Assembly: GCF_001836165.1 (NCBI RefSeq)
Contig: NZ_KV827705.1
Span: forward strand, 62,385-126,384
DNA length: 64,000 nt
Source of the DNA: Corynebacterium sp. HMSC036D02
GTDB taxonomy: Bacteria; Actinomycetota; Actinomycetes; Mycobacteriales; Mycobacteriaceae
Reading direction: 5' to 3'
Positions within the stretch are counted from its first letter, which is position 1; each line of letters opens with the position of its first letter. Shown here in pieces: positions 54,711-64,000 of the stretch. The notes beneath the pieces were generated by a model that saw only the letters and a program-made list of their open reading frames with translations, had not been told where the DNA came from and did not search any database. The translations under genes and the position numbers were made by a program.

Positions 54711-56117
54711 ATGAGCAAGACATACGTAGGTTCGCGCCTGCGCCAGCTGCGCCGCGAACGTGATCTCAGCCAAGCTTCCCTCGCCGCTACGCTGGGACTT
54801 TCAGCGAGCTACGTCAACCAGATTGAGCATGACGTGCGCCCGCTTACCGTCCCGGTCTTGCTGAAAATCACTGAAGCATTTGGCGTTGATGCCACGTTCT
54901 TCTCCCGCGATGATGACTCACGCCTGCTGGCAGAAATCCAGGATGTCGTACAAGACCAGGAAATCTGCCCCTCCCCCGTGGAACTTCAGGAATTGTCCGA
55001 GTTGGTTTATAACCACCCCACCGTCGCCCGCACGCTCGTGGATATCCACCGTCGCTACCGCAACATTCGTGACAAGCTTTCACTTGCCACCGACACCCGC
55101 CGCTCGGATGGCAGCCAGGCGCTATCCATGCCGCACGACGAGGTTCGGGATTTCTTCTATGCCCGGCAGAATTACCTCGATGAATTGGATATCCATGCGG
55201 AGGGGATCGCCGCGGAGCTCGGCGTCACCCCCTTCCACATCCGCGATATTGAGCAGGCACTGAATGACAGGCTCACATCCCAGCACGGCGTGGAGATTCT
55301 CACCACCGACCGCATGGATGGCACGCTGCACCGCTTTGACAAGGACAGCGGTACTCTTCGCCTGGCCAGCCGTTTGAGCGTGGGCCAGCGTGCCTTCCGC
55401 ATGGCAGCCGAGCTGGGATTCCTGGAAGCGGGTGGGCTTATTGGCGGCTTCGTGGACGAAGAACCCTTCACCTCAGATGCTTCAATCAACTTGGCCAAGC
55501 GGGGAATCGCCAACTACTACGCCGCAGCCACCCTGTTGCCTTATAGCCTCATCCATAGTGAGGCGGAGCAATCCGGGTATGACGTGGAGTACCTCTGTAA
55601 CGTGTTCGGCGTGGGCTATGAAACGATTGCTTCCCGCCTTTCCACGCTGCAGCGCCCCAACAAGCGCGGCATCCCCTTTACCTTTGTGAGGGTGGACCGC
55701 GCGGGCAACATGTCCAAGCGTCAGTCAGCCACGGGCGTGCACTTTTCCAACTCCGGCGGCACCTGCCCGCTGTGGAATGTCTACGAGTCCTTCTCACGCC
55801 CCAACACCATTTCCCGCCAGCTGGCGCAGATGCCGGATGGGCGCAATTACCTCTGGGTTTCACGCACGGTGAGCTACCCGCAGGGCCGTTTCGGGGATAC
55901 CAACAAGCTCTTCTCCATCGGCTTGGGCTGCGAGGCCCGCCACGCCAATCGCACTGTCTACGCCCAAGGGCTTAACCTCGATACCCTTTCTGCCGCGACG
56001 CCGATTGGCGCCGGCTGCCGCACCTGCCCGCGCCAGAACTGTGCACAGCGAGCTTTCCCCGCCATCAACGAGCAGTTGGTCATTGATGCCCACCGCTCCG
56101 CGGTTGCGCCGTACTAA
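54711..56117 (+). CDS. ramB: Transcriptional regulator RamB
   Basis: 468 residues. The XRE-type helix-turn-helix is at the N-terminus ([22 protein letters not shown]). The middle holds an ImmA/IrrE-like and DUF2083-type region, with a Cys-containing segment near the end ([16 protein letters not shown]). This matches RamB, which represses acetate and other carbon-metabolism genes in C. glutamicum; the place next to sdhCAB is the same there. It probably controls sdh and itself. Positions 56118-56423 downstream hold one weak hairpin (about 56122-56150) and the promoter of the next small gene. Confidence 0.93.
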   Translation: MSKTYVGSRLRQLRRERDLSQASLAATLGLSASYVNQIEHDVRPLTVPVLLKITEAFGVDATFFSRDDDSRLLAEIQDVVQDQEICPSPVELQELSELVYNHPTVARTLVDIHRRYRNIRDKLSLATDTRRSDGSQALSMPHDEVRDFFYARQNYLDELDIHAEGIAAELGVTPFHIRDIEQALNDRLTSQHGVEILTTDRMDGTLHRFDKDSGTLRLASRLSVGQRAFRMAAELGFLEAGGLIGGFVDEEPFTSDASINLAKRGIANYYAAATLLPYSLIHSEAEQSGYDVEYLCNVFGVGYETIASRLSTLQRPNKRGIPFTFVRVDRAGNMSKRQSATGVHFSNSGGTCPLWNVYESFSRPNTISRQLAQMPDGRNYLWVSRTVSYPQGRFGDTNKLFSIGLGCEARHANRTVYAQGLNLDTLSAATPIGAGCRTCPRQNCAQRAFPAINEQLVIDAHRSAVAPY

Positions 56118-56378
56118 CTCTGCCCTTACGGCACGAACGGTAGGGGCAACCCAAAAGGAAAGCTTTTAGACCACAAATAACATTTTTATTGCCTTTTGCG
56201 GGGAGCGCTCTCCAGTGTTGGGATGAATTTTTCCGGCGGGCGAATCTCCTCTAGGAGTCCTTGTTACACATCTTGTGCTGGGTGTTTAAGCTCCTGGCAG
56301 CTCACACACATTGCTCTTAAAAAGCTTTAGCATGATTTTGTCTATCAAATTTCATAGATTTTCCAGGGTCGCATCTCT

Positions 56379-56384
56379 TATAAT
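56379..56384 (+). promoter_or_regulatory. Consensus -10 box of the 32-residue peptide gene
   Basis: A perfect TATAAT, 40 bases before the ATG, in an AT-rich stretch. The -35 side (about 56356-56361) is poor. A consensus -10 is rare in this window and suggests strong expression. Confidence 0.65.
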
Positions 56385-56423
56385 GGAACATGACCGATAT
56401 CCCCTATCGAAAGGATCACTATC

Positions 56424-56522
56424 ATGAGCAGCTACCTTAACGGTTTCCTTGGCCAGGTTCAGGGCCTTCTCGTAACCATCGTTAATGCACCGTTCGCTCT
56501 GTCCTCCAAGCTCCTCGGCTAA
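56424..56522 (+). CDS. Unrecognised 32-residue peptide, possibly porin-like
   Basis: The peptide starts MSSYLNGFLG and ends FALSSKLLG. It is mostly apolar (LLVTIVNAPFAL in the middle) with one Lys and no Asp or Glu. An AAAGGA ribosome binding site, a perfect TATAAT box and a very strong terminator frame it, which is better support than most ORFs of this size have. There is no cleavable signal peptide. PorA and PorH of C. glutamicum are 45-57-residue porins without signal peptides, so a mycomembrane channel is a candidate role. It could instead be a regulatory or toxic peptide. I do not recognise it directly. Confidence 0.6.
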   Translation: MSSYLNGFLGQVQGLLVTIVNAPFALSSKLLG

Positions 56523-56549
56523 AGACAGGAGCGTTTCGGCGCTAAAACC

Positions 56550-56600
56550 AACTCTCCCCCTCAAACCCTTTCTGGGATTGAGGGGGAGAGTTCTTGTTTT
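56550..56600. terminator. Bidirectional terminator between the small gene and lpd
   Basis: A perfect 15-bp stem (AACTCTCCCCCTCAA with TTGAGGGGGAGAGTT) around a 13-base loop. On the plus strand it is followed by CTTGTTTT, on the minus strand by GGTTTTAG, so it serves the peptide gene and lpd. Confidence 0.9.
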
Positions 56601-56617
56601 GGCTTTTCGCCTTGAAC

Positions 56618-58030
56618 TTAGAGGTTGATCATGTGGCCGCCGATACCCTCGGCTGCTTCCTTCATAGCCTCGGACAGGGTCGGGTGCGTGTGAACATTGC
56701 GTCCGATCTCCTCAGCGGTGAGATCGAAGCGCTGCGCCAGGGTCAGCTCCGGCAACAGCTCGGAAACGTTGGAGCCCACCATGTGTCCACCAATGAGCTC
56801 ACCGAACTCACCGTCAGCGATGAGCTTGACGAAGCCTGCGGTCTCATTCAGACCAGCTGCCTTACCATTAGCGGAGAACGGGAAGGTGGCAACCTTGATG
56901 TCGCGGTCAGCGAACTTCTCGCGAGCCTGCTCCTCGGTGTAGCCGAAGGAGGCAACCTGCGGATTGCAGAAGGTAGCGCGCGGCATGTTCATGTAGTCAC
57001 CCAGCAGCTGGGTCTCAGCGCCGGCAATGACCTCAGCGGCCACAACACCTTGCGCCTCAGCCACGTGTGCGAGCTGTAGCTTCGCAGTGACGTCACCGAT
57101 GGCGTAAATGCCTTCAACATTGGTGCGCATGTAGTCATCGATAGCGATGGCACCGCGCTCAGTGAGCTCGACACCGGTGTTCTCCAGGCCGAAGCCCTCG
57201 GTGCGCGGGGCAAAGCCGATGGAGACCATGCAGCGGTCCACGGTCAGAGTATCGGTCTTGGAGCCATCCTTGGACTCAACCTCAACGGTGACGTTGTCGC
57301 CGTTGTCCTTAATGGCGGTGGTCTTGTAACCAGTCAGGAGCTTCACACCAAGCTTCTTGTATTCCTTGGCAATGGCCTTAGAGACATCCTTGTCCTCGTT
57401 CGGCAGGACGCGGTCCATGAACTCCACGATGGTCACGTCCACGCCATAGTTGGCCAGAACATAAGCAAACTCCATACCGATAGCGCCTGCGCCAACGATG
57501 ACCATGGAATCTGGGGCCTCATCGTTGAGAATCTGCTCCTCGAAGGACACGATGTTGCCGCCGATTTCCACGCCCGGAAGGGAGCGGACGACGGAGCCGG
57601 TGGCGATAATGCAGTTATCAAAGGTAACGGTCTTACCCTTGTCATCACCCTCAGTAATCTCGATGGTCTTGGCGTCTTTGAAGGAGCCTAGGCCATTGAT
57701 CTCCGTGATCTTGTTCTTCTTCATCAGGTAGTGCACGCCCTTGACGATGCCCTCCGAAACCTTGCGGGAGCGCTTGTGCGCAACACCGAAGTCGAAAGAA
57801 ACATCGCCGGAAATACCAAAGGCCTTTGCCTCATGGTTGAAGGTGTGTGCAACCTCAGCGTTCTTAAGAAGAGCCTTGGACGGGATGCAGCCCACATTGA
57901 GGCAGACACCACCCCAGTACTGCTTCTCAATAACGGCAACCTTCTTGCCCAGCTGGGCAGCGCGGATGGCGGACACGTAGCCGCCGGGGCCCGCGCCGAG
58001 TACTACAACGTCAAAATGTTCATTAGTCAC
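56618..58030 (-). CDS. lpd: Dihydrolipoamide dehydrogenase
   Basis: 470 residues, normal length. It reoxidises lipoamide in 2-oxo acid dehydrogenase complexes. The FAD motif [21 protein letters not shown] opens the protein, the redox pair is [13 protein letters not shown] (Cys-X4-Cys), the NAD motif [20 protein letters not shown] is near residue 180, and the C-terminal HTHPTLSE carries the catalytic His. A 32-residue gene lies behind its terminator, and a 36-residue gene lies beyond its start. In C. glutamicum lpd also lies near ramB. Confidence 0.95.
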   Translation of the reverse strand: MTNEHFDVVVLGAGPGGYVSAIRAAQLGKKVAVIEKQYWGGVCLNVGCIPSKALLKNAEVAHTFNHEAKAFGISGDVSFDFGVAHKRSRKVSEGIVKGVHYLMKKNKITEINGLGSFKDAKTIEITEGDDKGKTVTFDNCIIATGSVVRSLPGVEIGGNIVSFEEQILNDEAPDSMVIVGAGAIGMEFAYVLANYGVDVTIVEFMDRVLPNEDKDVSKAIAKEYKKLGVKLLTGYKTTAIKDNGDNVTVEVESKDGSKTDTLTVDRCMVSIGFAPRTEGFGLENTGVELTERGAIAIDDYMRTNVEGIYAIGDVTAKLQLAHVAEAQGVVAAEVIAGAETQLLGDYMNMPRATFCNPQVASFGYTEEQAREKFADRDIKVATFPFSANGKAAGLNETAGFVKLIADGEFGELIGGHMVGSNVSELLPELTLAQRFDLTAEEIGRNVHTHPTLSEAMKEAAEGIGGHMINL

Positions 58031-58180
58031 GTTCTACAGGATACGTAACTTTAGGCTCGCTGTCCCACCACCCCCGCACCTATTCCCACAGGACGTTTAT
58101 AGCCCTTCTGATGCGGCCTAACACATGGAGCGCAGCCCGGCATAAATAAACCCCCAACCCCCAATGAAGGGGATTAGGGG

Positions 58181-58205
58181 AAAGAAAGCGGGGCACTACC
58201 CCCGC
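58181..58205 (-). terminator. Terminator of the 36-residue peptide gene
   Basis: On the minus strand GCGGGG, a 6-base loop, and CCCCGC are followed by TTTCTTT. It begins eight bases after the stop. A second G/C stem (CCCCAA.. GGGG) lies just beyond, at 58151-58180. Confidence 0.75.
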
Positions 58206-58212
58206 AGACTTC

Positions 58213-58323
58213 TTAGAACAGACCCCAGTCCAGGGCAGCCTTCGAGGACGTGGAGGAACCGAAGTGAGCGATCTGGCCCAACACCTGGTTGATGGAAACG
58301 AGGATGGTGTCAAAAAAGTTCAT
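58213..58323 (-). CDS. Unrecognised 36-residue peptide, possibly porin-like
   Basis: The peptide begins MNFFDTILVSINQVLG and ends ALDWGLF. It has an apolar N-terminal half, a Ser-rich middle (GSSTSSK) and an apolar end. AGAAAGAAGAAG precedes the ATG and a terminator follows the stop. The frame is open farther upstream, but that part looks like GC-rich non-coding sequence. Both this peptide and the one at 56424 contain Ser-Ser-Lys; the PorA sequence I remember from C. glutamicum also has it. No cleavable signal peptide. A mycomembrane porin or modified peptide is possible; no direct homologue is recognised. Confidence 0.5.
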   Translation of the reverse strand: MNFFDTILVSINQVLGQIAHFGSSTSSKAALDWGLF

Positions 58324-58686
58324 TCTTCTTCTTTCTGTTGGTATGTGAGCGGCGTGAGCGACTTCACGCGGCGCCCCTCCCGCGAGGTCACAGCGATGCA
58401 GGCAGCCGCCGCCAAAAGCGGTCTCGGTACCTAGCTCCACTAACGAACGAGATGGTCGTTACGTTACATAACCCAGGAATTGGCGCGGAAAAATTATGAC
58501 ACGGTTTCCACTTCAATACCACCATTCACTTTAATAACTTGGTATGTTTAATCTCGCTACCCTTATCTTCGGGGGTACTGAATTACCCGCCTATCAGTAC
58601 TTTTACTCATTTCAAGGGTGGTTTGTCCGGAGCATCTCTTAAACTTGCCCCTACACTTCCGCTCATCATCAAGAAAGCGAGATTCC

Positions 58687-60120
58687 ATGAAGATTGCGCG
58701 CTCTCTCACCACACTGGCGGCGGCCTCAGCCTTAGCCCTCGGCGCCGTTGTATCCCCTATCGCCAGCGCATCCGACATTGACCCGGCTCAGATCCGCGGT
58801 AACGCTGAAGAATCCCAGATTTCCGATATCGACCTCTACACCGAGCTCGAGGAGTACCTGCCCAAGGATGAGGCCGGTAACCCGTCGCCGTCTCGAGAGG
58901 AATATGAGGCTGCCCTTAACGACAGAAACACCAATTTCAGCCAACTCAAAATCAACACACTCCCGGACGAAAAGAAGTGGATGGGCTACGTCTTCAGGTA
59001 CGGGGAATACCGTGAGTTGGTGAAGCCTCTTAAGGCCACCGCACCCGCAATGGACCGCGACGTTCCCCTTGCCGTACTCACCCCAGACGGCACCTTTGAT
59101 GCTTCCCGCCCCACCATTTACTTGCTCAACGGTGCCGGCGGCGCCGAGCAGGGCATGGACTGGATTAGTTCCACCTTTGGCAAGGATCTCGATCCGAAGG
59201 CAAAGGGTGTGCAGCACCTGCCGTACTTCTACGCCAACCGCAACGTGAACGTCGTCATCCCGCAGGCGGGAGCTTTCTCCTACTACACTGACTGGCTGAC
59301 CGACCCGAACAACGGCTACCTCAAGGGCCCGCAGAAGTGGGAGACCTTCCTGACCAAGGAGCTGCCAGGACCGCTGGAGGATCGCATTAACGGCAACGGC
59401 AAGCGCGGCATCGCCGGTATGTCCATGTCCGCTACCTCCTCGCTCGTGCTGGCACAGCACAACCCGAACTTCTACGATGCCATCGGCTCCTACTCCGGTT
59501 GTGCTGCCACCTCGGCCCCGCTGCCGAACTTCTACGCGCAGCTCACCGTGAACCGCGGTGGCGGAAGCACCGAGCAGATGTGGGGCGCGAAGGGCGGCGA
59601 CTACAACCGCTACAACGATGGCCTGATCAACGCCACCGAGAACAACATGGGCGATTCCAAGGTCTATGTTTCCGCCAACTCCGGTTTGGCTGGGGCAACT
59701 GACTTGGGCTCGTCCAAGATTGATGCCTTGGGCTCATCCCAGGCCTTCAAGTCCTCCTCCACCCTCGTGGTTGAGGGCGGCGTCATCGAGGCAGCCATGA
59801 ACGCCTGCACGCATGATCTAAAGGCAAAGATGGAGCGTGAGGGCGTTGACGCAGTCTTCAACCTGCGCAACACCGGTACCCACTCCTGGCCGGGTTGGTA
59901 TGACGACATCAACTCCTCCTGGCCGACCTTCGCACGCGCCTTCTTTCCCGAGAATCCTTCCGCGCCGGTAGCGGCAACTTATGCAGCAGATGAGGGCACG
60001 AGCGCTAACGAAATGAACGCCGAAGCCGATATGCAGGATGCGAAACTGGATGAGGCAGAGGCGAACAACGACGCCCCCGCTGATTCCCTGCCAGTAGATA
60101 CTGAGGCGACCGAGCGCTAA
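58687..60120 (+). CDS. Secreted mycolyltransferase, copy 1 (antigen 85/Cop1 family)
   Basis: 477 residues from ATG 58687. A signal peptide (residues about 1-32, ending IASASD) precedes an esterase fold. The nucleophile is Ser246 in GIAGMSMSA, and the closing His is in the segment GTHSWPGW. The enzyme transfers mycolic acid between trehalose molecules, to arabinogalactan, or onto proteins. The mature N-terminus has about 50 extra residues relative to copy 2, and the C-terminus ends in an acidic tail of about 50 residues (PADSLPVDTEATER). The gene lies just upstream of a paralogue and about 360 bases from the divergent small peptide gene. Confidence 0.88.
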   Translation: MKIARSLTTLAAASALALGAVVSPIASASDIDPAQIRGNAEESQISDIDLYTELEEYLPKDEAGNPSPSREEYEAALNDRNTNFSQLKINTLPDEKKWMGYVFRYGEYRELVKPLKATAPAMDRDVPLAVLTPDGTFDASRPTIYLLNGAGGAEQGMDWISSTFGKDLDPKAKGVQHLPYFYANRNVNVVIPQAGAFSYYTDWLTDPNNGYLKGPQKWETFLTKELPGPLEDRINGNGKRGIAGMSMSATSSLVLAQHNPNFYDAIGSYSGCAATSAPLPNFYAQLTVNRGGGSTEQMWGAKGGDYNRYNDGLINATENNMGDSKVYVSANSGLAGATDLGSSKIDALGSSQAFKSSSTLVVEGGVIEAAMNACTHDLKAKMEREGVDAVFNLRNTGTHSWPGWYDDINSSWPTFARAFFPENPSAPVAATYAADEGTSANEMNAEADMQDAKLDEAEANNDAPADSLPVDTEATER

Positions 60121-60157
60121 GCTCAATCGCCGTACCAACCGTTGATAAAGGAACGTT

Positions 60158-61237
60158 ATGAAGCGTCTTAGCTCTCTCCTCGCCGCCGGCGCGCTCAGCG
60201 CAGCCGCGCTGGTCAGCCCCGTTGCGGGTGCTGCCACCATCACCCCACAGCAAGTTGCAGGTGACACTGCCCTATCCACTATCTCGGACCTACAAGTCAC
60301 CCCGGAGGTCGAAAGCCAAAAGTGGTATGACAAATACAAGGATGACCCCCGAGTTCTGAAGCTGGAGGCTACCTCGCCGGCGATGAACGGCCGCGCTATT
60401 CCGCTGGCTGTTATCCCGGCCAAGAACCCGGACCGCCCGACGGTCTACTTGCTCAACGGTGCAGGCTCCGCCGAGCAGGACTCTGACTGGCTGAACATGT
60501 CCGATGCCGTGGACTTCTACGCTGAGAAGGACGTCAACGTAGTGGTTCCGCAGGCAGGCGCCTTCTCCTACTACACCGACTGGTTGGAGGAGCCCAACGG
60601 CAAGTACCTCAAGGGCCCGCAGAAGTGGGAGACCTTCCTGACCAAGGAGCTGCCTGGCCCGCTGGAGGAGCGTCTGAACGCAAGCAATAAGCGCGCCATT
60701 GCCGGCATGTCCATGTCCGCGACGTCCTCGCTGCTGCTTGCTCAGCACAACCAGGGCTTCTATGACGCAGTTGGTTCCTTCGCTGGCTGTGCTGCGACCG
60801 CCTACCCCACTGAGTACGAGTTCCTGCGTCTCACAGTGAACCGCGGTGGCGGCCAGCCGGAGCAGATGTGGGGGCCGATGGGTTCTGCCTACAACCGCTA
60901 CAACGACGCCCTGATGAACTCCGAGAAGCTGCGCGGCACCAAGCTGTACATCTCCTCCGCATCGGGCTTCGCGGGCGAGCAGGACACCCCGTCCTACTAC
61001 ATCAACAAGGGCTACAGCCCGTTGACGGCATACATGGGATCAGCTCAGCTGCAGGTGGAAGGCGGCGTCATTGAGGCGGCCGTTAACCACTGCACCCACA
61101 TGCTCAAGGCAAAGCTGGATAAGCAGAACATTCCGGCAACCTACAACTTCCGCAACGTGGGCACGCACTCCTGGCCGGGCTGGCGCGAGGACCTGGTGAA
61201 GTCCTGGCCCACCTTTGAGGAAGCCTTCAACTCCTAA
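60158..61237 (+). CDS. Secreted mycolyltransferase, copy 2
   Basis: 359 residues. A signal peptide (about 1-26, ending VAGAAT) precedes the compact mycolyltransferase domain, with Ser185 in GMSMSATSS as nucleophile and GTHSWPGW at the end. It lacks the acidic tail of copy 1. It follows copy 1 by 37 bases with AAAGGAAC upstream of the ATG, so the genes are probably co-transcribed. A 50-base stretch is identical between the two genes (59317-59366 and 60605-60654), which suggests recent conversion or strong selection. Confidence 0.88.
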   Translation: MKRLSSLLAAGALSAAALVSPVAGAATITPQQVAGDTALSTISDLQVTPEVESQKWYDKYKDDPRVLKLEATSPAMNGRAIPLAVIPAKNPDRPTVYLLNGAGSAEQDSDWLNMSDAVDFYAEKDVNVVVPQAGAFSYYTDWLEEPNGKYLKGPQKWETFLTKELPGPLEERLNASNKRAIAGMSMSATSSLLLAQHNQGFYDAVGSFAGCAATAYPTEYEFLRLTVNRGGGQPEQMWGPMGSAYNRYNDALMNSEKLRGTKLYISSASGFAGEQDTPSYYINKGYSPLTAYMGSAQLQVEGGVIEAAVNHCTHMLKAKLDKQNIPATYNFRNVGTHSWPGWREDLVKSWPTFEEAFNS

Positions 61238-61321
61238 ATAGTGAGCGGAGCACGTCGCGGCGTGACGTGCCTGCTCCCCTGGCTTCGAATAAGCCAAACA
61301 GGGCGGTAGGATAGCGGCATT

Positions 61322-62680
61322 ATGAAGCTGCTTTCTACCGCCCTTTCGCATATCTCGTCCGCCCGCGGCCACGCCGCGCCTTCCCGGGATAGCTACACGG
61401 GGGTGGATTTCAACATCGGCTTCGAGGTCACCCACTATGACTTGGACCTGACCTACCGCGTGGAGCCCAACATGCTTCAAGGCGAAGCTGTGCTCCATAT
61501 TCGCGCACTGGAGGACGTGGACAAGCTCACGCTCGACCTCGGCGGTGCCATGGTGGCCCGCCGCATCACGGCGAAGCACGCGCCGCGCGTGGCCAAGTTC
61601 CGGCTGTCCGGCGGAAAGCTCCGACTGAACTTCGCCGACACAATTGCGGAAGGCCAGGAGTTTGAGCTGCACATTCGCTATGGTGGCTCACCCCGCCCGC
61701 TGCGCACGCCATGGGGTGAGATCGGCTGGGAGGAGACGGATTCCGGCTCTTTGGTGGCTAGCCAGCCCAACGGCGCACCCAGTTGGTTCCCGTGCGATGA
61801 CACCCCGTCCGCAAAGGCCACCTACGATATTCGCATTACCGCCGACGATCCTTTCGTGGTCATCTCCAACGGCAAGCTGGTCTCCCGCCGCAGCGCAGGT
61901 GGCTCCATGACGCGCTGGCACTACTGCGTCAAGCACCCCATGGCCACATACCTCGCCACGGTCCAAGTTGGTGAGTACATCGAAATCCCGCTCGGGGCCA
62001 ACGTCCGCGCGTGGGCGCCGGCCCGGCTCAAGCAGGTGGTGCTCGAAGAATTCGCTCAGCAGCAGGAAATGCTGGATTTCTATTCCACGCTCTTTGGCCA
62101 CTATCCCTTCGCCGATTACCAGGTAGTCATCACCGATGATGAGCTAGAGATCCCGCTCGAAGCCCAGGGCCTGTCCATCTTCGGCTCCAACCACGTCAAG
62201 GGTGATCACGTCTTCGAGCGGCTCATCGCGCACGAGCTCTCCCACCAGTGGTTCGGCAACTCCGTGGGCCTGATGGAGTGGAAGGATATCTGGCTCAACG
62301 AAGGTTTTGCCTGCTACTGCGAGTGGCTGTGGTTCGAGCACGCGCATGGCCGCCCGGCACATGAATCGGCGCGCTCGCACTACCAGGTGCTGGCCCGCAA
62401 GAAACAGGACATTCTGCTCAGCGATCCTGGGACGCGCGATATGTTCGATGACCGCGTCTACAAGCGCGGTGCGCTGACCGTCCACGCGCTGCGCCGCCTC
62501 GTGGGTGATGAGGCCTTCTTTGCCACGGTGCGGGAGTACCTCACCGCAGCGCAGCACTCGGTGGTGAGCTCGGAGGATCTCATCAGCCGCATGCGCAAGG
62601 CTGCGGAGAACCCAAGTGACGTCGACCAGCTCCTAGCCCAGTGGTTGGATGAGCCGGAGCTGCCGCGCTTCCCGCTATAA
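61322..62680 (+). CDS. M1-family zinc metallopeptidase
   Basis: 452 residues, a compact form of the aminopeptidase N family that lacks the large C-terminal helical domain. The zinc motif is HELSHQWFGNS with the third ligand Glu in WLNEGFACY. The usual exopeptidase GAMEN motif is replaced by a PLEAQGL-like segment, as in the short actinobacterial members. There is no signal peptide, so it should be cytoplasmic. It stands alone between the mycolyltransferases and rmlB, on the same strand. Confidence 0.88.
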   Translation: MKLLSTALSHISSARGHAAPSRDSYTGVDFNIGFEVTHYDLDLTYRVEPNMLQGEAVLHIRALEDVDKLTLDLGGAMVARRITAKHAPRVAKFRLSGGKLRLNFADTIAEGQEFELHIRYGGSPRPLRTPWGEIGWEETDSGSLVASQPNGAPSWFPCDDTPSAKATYDIRITADDPFVVISNGKLVSRRSAGGSMTRWHYCVKHPMATYLATVQVGEYIEIPLGANVRAWAPARLKQVVLEEFAQQQEMLDFYSTLFGHYPFADYQVVITDDELEIPLEAQGLSIFGSNHVKGDHVFERLIAHELSHQWFGNSVGLMEWKDIWLNEGFACYCEWLWFEHAHGRPAHESARSHYQVLARKKQDILLSDPGTRDMFDDRVYKRGALTVHALRRLVGDEAFFATVREYLTAAQHSVVSSEDLISRMRKAAENPSDVDQLLAQWLDEPELPRFPL

Positions 62681-62712
62681 ATATCGGCCGCTTCATCCCG
62701 GCAGTCCCGTGA

Positions 62713-63744
<1,032 letters not shown>

Positions 63745-63750
63745 ATAGCC

Positions 63751-64000
63751 ATGAAGGTGCAGTCAACGGCCATCGAAGGCCTGCTCATTGTGGAGCTGGA
63801 CGTCCACGGCGATAACCGCGGCTGGTTCAAGGAAAACTGGCAGCGCGAGAAGATGGTGGCGGCCGGGCTACCGGACTTTCAGCCTGTGCAGAACAACGTC
63901 TCCTTCAATGCGGAGAAGGGTGTTACGCGCGGTCTGCACGCGGAGCCCTGGGACAAGCTGGTCTCCGTGGCTTCCGGCCGGGCTTTCGGCGCGTGGTGCG
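63751..64000 (+). CDS. rmlC: dTDP-4-dehydrorhamnose 3,5-epimerase, partial (window edge)
   Basis: The first 83 codons are present. The N-terminus MKVQSTAIEGLLIVELDVHG, then DNRGWFKENW and the catalytic-base His region (GVTRGLHAEPWDKLV), match RmlC. The gene runs off the window at 64000. In corynebacteria RmlC is often fused to the reductase RmlD; the sequence stops too early to tell. It is co-transcribed with rmlB. Confidence 0.85.
   Translation, partial: MKVQSTAIEGLLIVELDVHGDNRGWFKENWQREKMVAAGLPDFQPVQNNVSFNAEKGVTRGLHAEPWDKLVSVASGRAFGAWC

Noticed and set aside
58324..58440. N-terminal extension of the 36-residue peptide gene (frame open to 58440)
   Set aside because: The extension is rich in Gly, Ala, Cys and Arg and unlike the apolar peptide; a ribosome binding site lies directly before the inner ATG.

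Overview
This is a chromosomal window from a mycolic-acid-containing actinobacterium, almost certainly a Corynebacterium. The genes that point there are a single-chain type I fatty acid synthase, MshA (mycothiol synthesis), two tandem secreted mycolyltransferases, RamB divergent from sdhCAB, SenX3-RegX3 beside gpmA, and the order proC / BldC-like / bS22 / SerB1-like HAD / CxxC thiol protein / hemA-C-D-B. That order matches the proC-hemB block of Mycobacterium as I remember it. Base composition is moderately high GC, except for an AT-richer restriction-modification block. I did not see a tRNA, rRNA, CRISPR array, transposase or prophage.

Layout. 1-9.3 kb: haem genes on the minus strand (hemA, hemC, hemD, hemB, two membrane proteins, hemE, and hemY/cgoX at the downstream end), preceded by a small CxxC thiol protein. 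A perfect 9-bp inverted repeat lies over the likely hemA start site, and a terminator-like hairpin separates hemC from hemD. 9.4-16 kb: SerB1-like HAD phosphatase, LURP-one-like protein, DUF222/HNH protein followed by a small palindromic repeat cluster, ribosomal protein bS22, BldC-like HTH, proC, an acidic membrane protein and a Ppx/GppA phosphatase. 16-21 kb: a Cys-rich protein, regX3-senX3, gpmA and mshA. 21-25.8 kb: two tandem acyl-CoA synthetases and a YbjN-like protein. 26.1-35.0 kb: a 2,971-residue FAS-I. 35-43 kb: a small membrane protein, a BrkB-family protein, luxS, murB, a DUF2505 protein, a methyltransferase, an LmeA-like protein, a shortened DeoC-like protein, a DUF2516 protein, a small charged protein and a DUF445 protein. 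43.3-50.1 kb: a complete type I restriction-modification operon hsdM-hsdS-hsdR. 50.3-58.0 kb: a small membrane protein, sdhCAB, ramB and lpd. 58.2-64 kb: two mycolyltransferases, an M1 peptidase, rmlB and the start of rmlC.

How the genes work together. FAS-I makes acyl chains, the two FadD proteins activate free fatty acids, the mycolyltransferases move mycolic acids onto the envelope, and RmlB/RmlC supply dTDP-rhamnose for the arabinogalactan linker. The haem block serves the respiratory chain, to which SdhCAB (haem b, menaquinone) contributes; RamB sits where it can control sdh and itself.

The observation I would follow first is a pair of tiny, unrecognised genes on either side of lpd: 56424-56522 (32 residues, perfect TATAAT box, strong terminator) and 58213-58323 (36 residues). 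Both are short, largely apolar and contain Ser-Ser-Lys. The second lies just upstream of the mycolyltransferase pair. In size and setting they resemble the small mycomembrane porins of the PorA/PorH kind. This is inference.
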